From Chrysomallon squamiferum (taxonomy: Eukaryota; Mollusca; Gastropoda; Neomphalida; Peltospiridae), in contig CM022668.1 of assembly GCA_012295275.1 (NCBI GenBank), forward strand, positions 8,369,318 to 8,411,817: a stretch of 42,500 bases of DNA, given 5' to 3'. Each line of letters starts with the position of its first letter. The stretch's first letter is position 1. Positions 36,459 through 42,500 of the stretch are shown here, piece by piece. The translations under genes were made by a program, and so were the position numbers. Under the pieces are notes generated by a model. It did not search any database and had not been told where the DNA came from. It was given only the letters and a program-made list of their open reading frames with translations.

Positions 36459-36760
36459 TTATTATTATTGTTGTTGTTATTATTATTATTATTATTATTA
36501 TTTTTTTTTTCTTGTTGCTTTTGTTTTGTTGTTTGATGTTATTTTTCTTTTGTTGTAATTATATTTGTTGTTGTTATTCTTGACTTCGTTCATTTCTTCT
36601 TCTTTTTCTTCTTCATTTTCTTATTATTCTTATTATCACACAGTATATTTAATCGTTTATCATCTACCACAGTGATCTGCTAAGGTTAAAACCGCGAATA
36701 ACAGCAAGTTAGAGATACACCCCTAACTCAGATCACGTTACATCTTTGCTATTATTGCAG
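35768..36760 (-). repeat. Large inverted duplication, arm 2
   Basis: Reverse complement of 12017-13000. It keeps the same non-repetitive landmarks and the TTTATT (35857-35862) that mirrors AATAAA 12905. The main difference is a longer (TTA)n tract at ~36396-36505. No sulfotransferase coding sequence adjoins this arm, so if the arm was once a gene's 3' region the gene is gone. Confidence 0.9.
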
Positions 36761-37007
36761 GTATTAAATGTATTAGTCAGTTATGAATATAAATAATACT
36801 TTGTCAGTAGTTTTTGTTTGACATGTAAGACGGAGGAGATGCATACACTGAACATGCATATTATATTAGTGCTAACCAGTGATGCGTTTTTCCCACCGTC
36901 TCATGAATTCACAGTTTTTTCATTCCAAAAGATGTAACATGCGAAATAGCAAGGAATTTCATCATAAACGAAATAATAATTAGTACAAGGGACGCTATTT
37001 TTATGTG

Positions 37008-37092
37008 TATATTTTCCTTTGTATGTGTGTGTTTTCCTTTGTATGTGTATGTTTTCCTTTGTATGTGTGTGTTTTCCTTTGTATGTGTGTGT
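37008..37092. repeat. 20 bp tandem repeat
   Basis: Four to five copies of ttttcctttgtatgtgtgtg. Confidence 0.9.
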
Positions 37093-37420
37093 ATTTGTGG
37101 TTTTGAGCGTATACACAGACACACACACACGGAGTGTAAATATCTACAGATATTAGGAAACACAGTGACGTAGGTAAATAAAATAATTTAATTATCTCAG
37201 ATTCCATTAACAAGAATCGAGCCTATGTCATCAAATCGCTCGGATTCCATAGACGGGGAATGAAAACAAAACAAACAAAAAACCTTTAAAACAAAGAAGA
37301 AAAGAAAGAGAAAAATAATGTGAAAGATACACATTTTTGTATTTGTCTAATTTCAGTTGTTCACTTAAATATGTTTAGCTGTATTCGTATGCTCTCAAAA
37401 GTTATCGCCCTTCCTAGAAA

Positions 37421-37457
<37 letters not shown>

Positions 37458-37740
37458 GTATTGTAAAAGTAATATTGTCAGGATCTACATGAGTCAATTT
37501 CAAAATTCATGCTTATCTACCTACCTACCAATCTAAATACACACACACAGACAGAAAGACAGACATTCAGACACATTCACATAAAATCGAAAAAACAAAC
37601 TGAAATACATTTCTGTGTCAGTATAGCCTAAGATGTTTTGGTGTTTCTATAATCGAAAGAAAATACGTGAGGAATTACTATGTAATAGTAGAATATATAT
37701 ATAGTAGATTGTGAACATATTATATCAGTGATAGAAATAA

Positions 37741-37759
37741 TGTACTACTACTACTACTG

Positions 37760-37793
<34 letters not shown>

Positions 37794-37848
37794 CACTGCT
37801 ACTACTACTACCACTACTACTACTACTACTACTAATAATAATAATACA
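37741..37848. repeat. (CTA)n trinucleotide array
   Basis: CTA repeat with a few CTG and CCA units, ending in (TAA)n; it sits 60 bp before the CRE cluster of the large basic-protein gene. Confidence 0.95.
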
Positions 37849-37908
37849 TTTCTAGAACTGAGTTTGGGTACGTAAGCAAAATCTGCTGTCAAACGAATAT
37901 TATATGTT

Positions 37909-37946
37909 TGACGTCACATAGTAATACGTGACAATGAACTACGTCA
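37909..37946 (+). promoter_or_regulatory. CRE/ATF-type site cluster upstream of the large basic-protein gene
   Basis: A full palindromic TGACGTCA lies at 37909-37916, a CRE-like ACGTGACA near 37927 and a half site TACGTCA at 37940-37946. They sit ~105-140 bp upstream of the ATG at 38050. An ETS-like core (ttccgc) and weak TATA-like ttatattt follow. The sequence becomes less repetitive here, consistent with a promoter. Confidence 0.45.
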
Positions 37947-38049
37947 CACTTATATTTCCGCTGGGAATACGCCGGCTTCGACATGGACTGTAACCAACTT
38001 TTAAAAACATGATCACATTTGCTTGGTTTATTTACACAAAACAGTCGTA

Positions 38050-41000
38050 ATGGAGGCCAATGACCACGCGGAATCAAACATCCAGGATCCACTGGAAAGG
38101 AAAACTGAGAAATATGGTGATGTTTTTAAATCTCTTTCAAATATTATTCATGATTTGATTCGAGAAGCTGAAGTGAGTAAAGGAAGAGGCGCTGACAGGG
38201 TTGCTGATGTCATCACTGACAAACGCCGAGCGGGTGTATCGCCTGTTCCAACGTCAAAGACAGTCCAGACGCGTCACTTCAAGAAAACATAAACGACGTC
38301 CACATTCGTGTATGCTTCACAAAGTCGTAAGTGTGCGGTACAGGCGAGTGAGAGGACTGGCACACAATCCTGCAATTCAGTCACACGCGCACAGAAACAG
38401 TGAGAAGCTCAGCCAGCCGAAGCCGAGCTCCTCGGTAAATCAGCAGGATAAAGAAATTAAGCAACATCCTCTGGGCACCACAGTGAATAAAAGTAAATTT
38501 TCACAGAAGGTCAGGTTTGTGACAAAAACGCATACGCCATTGTTGAGTAAACCGAGCAGAAAGTTCCACTCGTGTTGCGTCTCTCACCCAGCAGCCTCTG
38601 TCGTGAACAAGCTAGTGCCGACAAATACCAAGGCGGCAGAATACCTCATTCTGAAAACAAAAGAAATGAACACGTGCATTCTGCGAAGCAAACCTATGAT
38701 GTATTTGAAGAATAACAGAGATTATTCGGATAAGCAAGGCGACGTTTTGCCAACATGCGTTAGAGACTGCCGAGTTGAACGAGAAGAGGCGAGAAGCCAG
38801 CTTGAAGGAAATCTAAACAACGGAGATAATTTTCTACTGAAAGATGATGAAATAAAAAGATACATATTAAGAAATCGGTCGCAGGTGTATCTCAAAAATC
38901 TTTATAAAAAAAGTCAGCTGCATGACCGAAAGGCAAATCTCCCGAATATTTATGAAATCAAAGACAGTATCAAGAATTGTCCAACAAACAACAGGCGTTT
39001 TAACCCTTGTGTGTCTAAAAGCCGATCACAGATTTACATAAAAAAGTTACAACAGAGATACTACAGATCATTCACAGATTCGAATTCAAACATGAACAAT
39101 AAAATTGATGAAAAACGCGAGAATCTTATTCGATGCGGGAAAGACAGCTACAGAAGATATCGTCATGGTTACTATGATGATTACATCAGTTTGATATTGA
39201 GGCTCAGGGAACAGTTAGGAATTACAAATTGCGAAACGGATACAAAAATAAAAGCAAACTGTTACAGCAATAAGAATCAGAGCGACATTGTTTCAGATAC
39301 AAAACCAATGAATCCAGACAGAAGGCCAGATGAAAATAGTAGTACTGAAACAGCAAAAACGAGAGAAAAACTAGGATGTTATGCTAAATATATTTTGTTA
39401 AATTATCTGAAACACAATAGAAGTAAGAGCAAATCGTTGAATGAAAAGGTACAAACAAAGGAACACAAGCAAAATAATTTCATTCTGAAAAACAGAGAAA
39501 TAATAAATATGCCATCTGACTTTAAATTTAATATTCCGAATCCTACGAGAAAAAATAGAAAATATTATGAACTGTTTTGGCGAGAGAAATGTATTAACAG
39601 GTATATATATGGAAATAATTCACCTTTACATTCTCGATGCAACTCTTCGCGAATTAAACTAGCAGTCAGCTGTACAAGTTGTAAATCTGTTACTTCTGGA
39701 TCAGCACACACTAATTTGTCACAGACGCAAACTAAAATGTCTCGCAGTGAGAAAAACAGCGATACGATCATGTCAACTTCACAGGCATTTAGCAGTCACC
39801 TTTCCAACGATTTAAAAGAACAGTTAAACTGTGCAACAATAAAGAATCCTCAAACCAGAATTTCCAGCGCACAAAATGTCGATGGACTGAAAGATGTCAC
39901 AAAAAACATAAAAGGAAATAACAGCTTCTCCACGAGAAGGAAACTGAATGTTGAAAATAAGAAGACTGGTAAAAACAGAGATATATTTTCCGAAAGAAAG
40001 AAAATAAATAAATTCACAGTAACCTGCAATCCAGCAAAATCTTTACGAAAATATCCGTTATGCTGGATAAAAAACATCCCTATCAATGAAAAGGAAAGTA
40101 CTACATGTACATGGAAATCGTTTACAAAACACAAAAAACAAACTCCAGGATTTATTAAATGTTGTATGAAAAATCGCGATTTCACTAACGAATTGAAAAA
40201 CAAAGAATTTTCTTTGAAAATTTCTAAGAGGCTAGATATTAACAAAGATGGAGAAACTGATGAAACTGCCGTGCCAAAGAAAGAAAATGGAGAAAGTCCT
40301 CTGCATAAGAATTGTGTTAATCAGGACGACATACGTGAAAAATGTGATGAAAATTACATGAAGTCACAGTCATATAAAGAAAAGATATCTGTGAGTTCTG
40401 AGAATAACACATACTCTTCGACACTTAACAACACTAATGGTAACTTTAAAAAGAATGAAAACGACGAGGTGGCTTCGGATTCATTGGAAAATCGGCTTTG
40501 TCTGGAACACGACAATGTTGAAAATAATGAAATATATCAAAACAAGATTAAAGATTCTTTTCTGCAGGTCAGAAGAACGGACCTCAGTTTGTCAAAACGA
40601 AAACTTCTTTCTCAAGAGAACTCCAACACGAAAGAGACACGCGAGATTCCCGAACAGAAAGTAGTATCGAAACCTGAAAAGGAATCAACCAAACTTTTAG
40701 CCTCTGAAAATTTGGAGAAAGCGGAAGTAAAATCGTTAGATCGTGATTTTGAAGTTTATAACACTAATTTATTATATAATTCGTTTACATGCTCGCAAGT
40801 GAACAAGATAAACGAAAGAGTGAGACAAAATATAATTTCGAAAAGCGATCAGATTAGAAATATTCAGGCTGAGATGAGGTTTATGAAATCACCAAAGGGT
40901 AACAAATACAAACCGAGCAAATGTTTGATTTCAAAGCTTAGAGGCGTACCGCCTCAGCCAAACTGGAACATTCCTAAAAGTGAAATATCCGAAGAGGAAC

Positions 41001-41806
41001 ACAGGCATTTCAGTTCCTATGACAAAAACGGAATTTCCAGAGCAAAAGGTAAATCAGGTAATAAAGAGAAAAAAGAGACAAGAGGCAAAGTTTTTAAGGA
41101 GTCGGAAGTAATGATTATTCCTTTTTCTGAAAAGGGTAAAAATTCAATCAAGAAATCGGGCCTGGAAAACGCTCGGCTGGAGGAAAGGAACAATAAATTC
41201 ACGACAAAAATTGCTAAATCGGAAATACATATCCCGTCGATCAGTTCTCGTACGTCTGAAGAAAAGAAAGAGAAGCTGGTCTCGATGGTTTGTGTCCCAG
41301 CCTTGACCTCTCCAGCTCGTTTCCGATATTCTCACTGGCGACGCACAACCAACCCTCTCGAGTCAAAGAGACGTGAACTCGTCGAGGGTCTGATTTCTCA
41401 CAGGGAAAACTTGAGAAACACTCACTGTGCAAGGAGATTAAACAGATACATGACAGAAACAAGGGAGGCAAACCACAGCAGTGTGGCACTAAAGAGTTAC
41501 ACCGTTCACACTACGTATTCCTCAAACACGCTCAAACTGATAAGCGTGGAAAAACTGGCACGTGACTTCTCTTTTAAAAATCGGGAAATGAAAAATGTCC
41601 CAACGTTGCCAAATCTAAAATTTCGAAATTGTGACAAAATTCAGGCAAAGAACGAACTTTCGACTTCTAAGAGTTCACAGATTAAAGAAGCAGCAACAAA
41701 AGACTCTTTTCAAACAGGCATTTCTTACCTTCCACAGCCAAAAGTTGATCTTCACAGTGGCTTGAATAAGTCACGTAGGCATGGGTTTTTGATTCTAAGA
41801 TATTAA
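38050..41806 (+). CDS. Unrecognised large basic, low-complexity protein (~1200 aa) with internal repeats
   Basis: I do not recognise this protein. A single open frame runs from ATG 38207 to TAA 41806 (1199 aa). It is rich in Lys, Arg, Asn and Ser, with no signal peptide, membrane span or enzyme motif that I can see. A better start may be ATG 38050 (G at -3 and +4): its 41 codons end at a GTGAGT donor (38173), and an AG at 38262-38263 resumes the long frame in phase. Removing that 91 bp gives ~1221 aa. Both models share everything from 38264. Short repeats recur: CILRSKPMMYLKN (157), YILRNRSQVYLKN (219), CVSKSRSQIYIKK (268), FILKNREIINMP (425) and FSFKNREMKNVP (1121). A denser, helix-like segment lies near 1038-1085 (RFRYSHWRRTTNPLESKRRE). 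Composition suggests a nuclear, nucleic-acid-binding or cytoskeletal protein, but that is inference. CRE-type sites lie upstream. That the ORF is real is well supported by its length in AT-rich DNA. Confidence 0.8.
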
Positions 41807-41889
41807 ATATCTGTAAACTACAAAAAACAAAAACAACAAAACCCAAACCCCATGTAAAGTTTTATCCTTGTTAATTTATTTCCTTGGTA

Positions 41890-42048
41890 TTGTTGTTGTT
41901 GTTATTGATGATGATGATGCTGATGTTGTTGTTACTGACGATGATGATGATGATGATTTGTTAGTGTTATTGTTTTTTTTTTATTATTATTACTACTACT
42001 ACTATTGCTGTTGTTGTTGTAAATATTATAATTATTATTATAATTATA

Positions 42049-42116
<68 letters not shown>
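41890..42116. repeat. (GTT), (GAT) and (ATT) trinucleotide arrays
   Basis: Low-complexity trinucleotide runs starting about 80 bp after the stop codon of the large basic-protein gene. Frames here are repeat artefacts. Confidence 0.95.
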
Positions 42117-42117
<1 letters not shown>

Positions 42118-42500
42118 TCTTTGAGTCAGGACCAATTTGCCATTCGAATCAGCTACTATCCCATTTCATCGATTTTGTCAAAATATGTGCCCTCCTGTAT
42201 ATGATAAGGTATATATATAAAATATTATTTGCTGCCGATCGAAAAGAGTCCATGTTTTATTTTATTTTTTATTTTTTAATGAACGATTTATTTTCTTTAT
42301 TAAAAATAATAAATTTTGAAATAACAACAATAAACAAACAACAAAGACAAGACAAAGCAACAATAAATAAGACAAATTCCACATAGAATAAACAAATGTT
42401 GTCACTTAATAATCTAAATAATAATGAAAACAAATGAAAAAAAATCGAAAAGAAAAAGAAAGAAATCTAGATAAATAAATAAATGAAAACAAAATCACAA

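Larger units (their letters stand above)
36761..37880. other. Gene-free sequence before the large basic-protein gene
   Basis: Contains the 20 bp repeat, (ATT)n at 37421-37457 and the (CTA)n array. I looked here on the minus strand for the body of a sulfotransferase that could own arm 2 of the inverted duplication and saw none. Confidence 0.5.

Noticed and set aside
39565-41489. Minus-strand frames up to 131 codons and a plus frame at 40437
   Set aside because: Shadows of the 1199-codon frame on the plus strand.

Overview
This is eukaryotic, AT-rich, repeat-dense DNA, most likely from a mollusc and probably a cephalopod (octopus-like). The basis is introns with GT/AG borders, TATA-type promoters, no bacterial operon features, very long (GA)n, (CA)n, (TAA)n and (GTAT)n arrays, and a tandem family of animal-type carbohydrate sulfotransferases. 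The organism call is an inference from sequence character, not from a search.

Layout. 1-9.2 kb: low-complexity AT-rich DNA, several minisatellites and possible 5' non-coding sequence of the first gene. 9229-9783: a TA-flanked, internally deleted pogo/Tigger-type DNA transposon that keeps the start of its transposase. 10.07-11.78 kb (+): sulfotransferase gene 1. 12.0-13.0 kb: arm 1 of a ~1 kb inverted duplication directly behind gene 1. 13-20 kb: intergenic, with compound repeats and a few promoter-like islands. 20.15-22.0 kb (-), 25.47-27.5 kb (-) and 31.1-32.8 kb (-): sulfotransferase genes 2, 3 and 4, with one or two decayed 3'-end fragments between genes 3 and 4. 35.2-35.7 kb: a ~530 bp (GA)n array. 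35.77-36.76 kb: arm 2 of the inverted duplication. 38.05-41.81 kb (+): a long, almost intronless gene for an unrecognised, very basic, apparently disordered protein of ~1200 residues with internal repeats. 41.8-42.5 kb: low complexity.

The four sulfotransferases share one architecture. A short first coding exon encodes a type II Golgi signal anchor (29-32 codons). It ends in a phase-1 intron, and a single large exon holds the whole catalytic domain. Both PAPS-binding motifs are visible in all four. They are predicted to sulfate sugar chains in the Golgi lumen, in the HNK-1ST/CHST8-14 type (Sulfotransfer_2) family. Genes 2 and 3 are close duplicates, gene 4 is a mosaic, and gene 1 is the most diverged and lies on the other strand. 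Genes 2-4 carry Asn/Lys-rich C-terminal tails that look derived from trinucleotide repeats. Genes 3 and 4 have matching TATA promoters with the same TATA-to-donor distance.

I found no rRNA, tRNA, CRISPR array or bacterial-type system. The most unusual items are the orphan basic protein, the large inverted duplication around the cluster, the mosaic gene 4 and the repeat-derived C-terminal tails.
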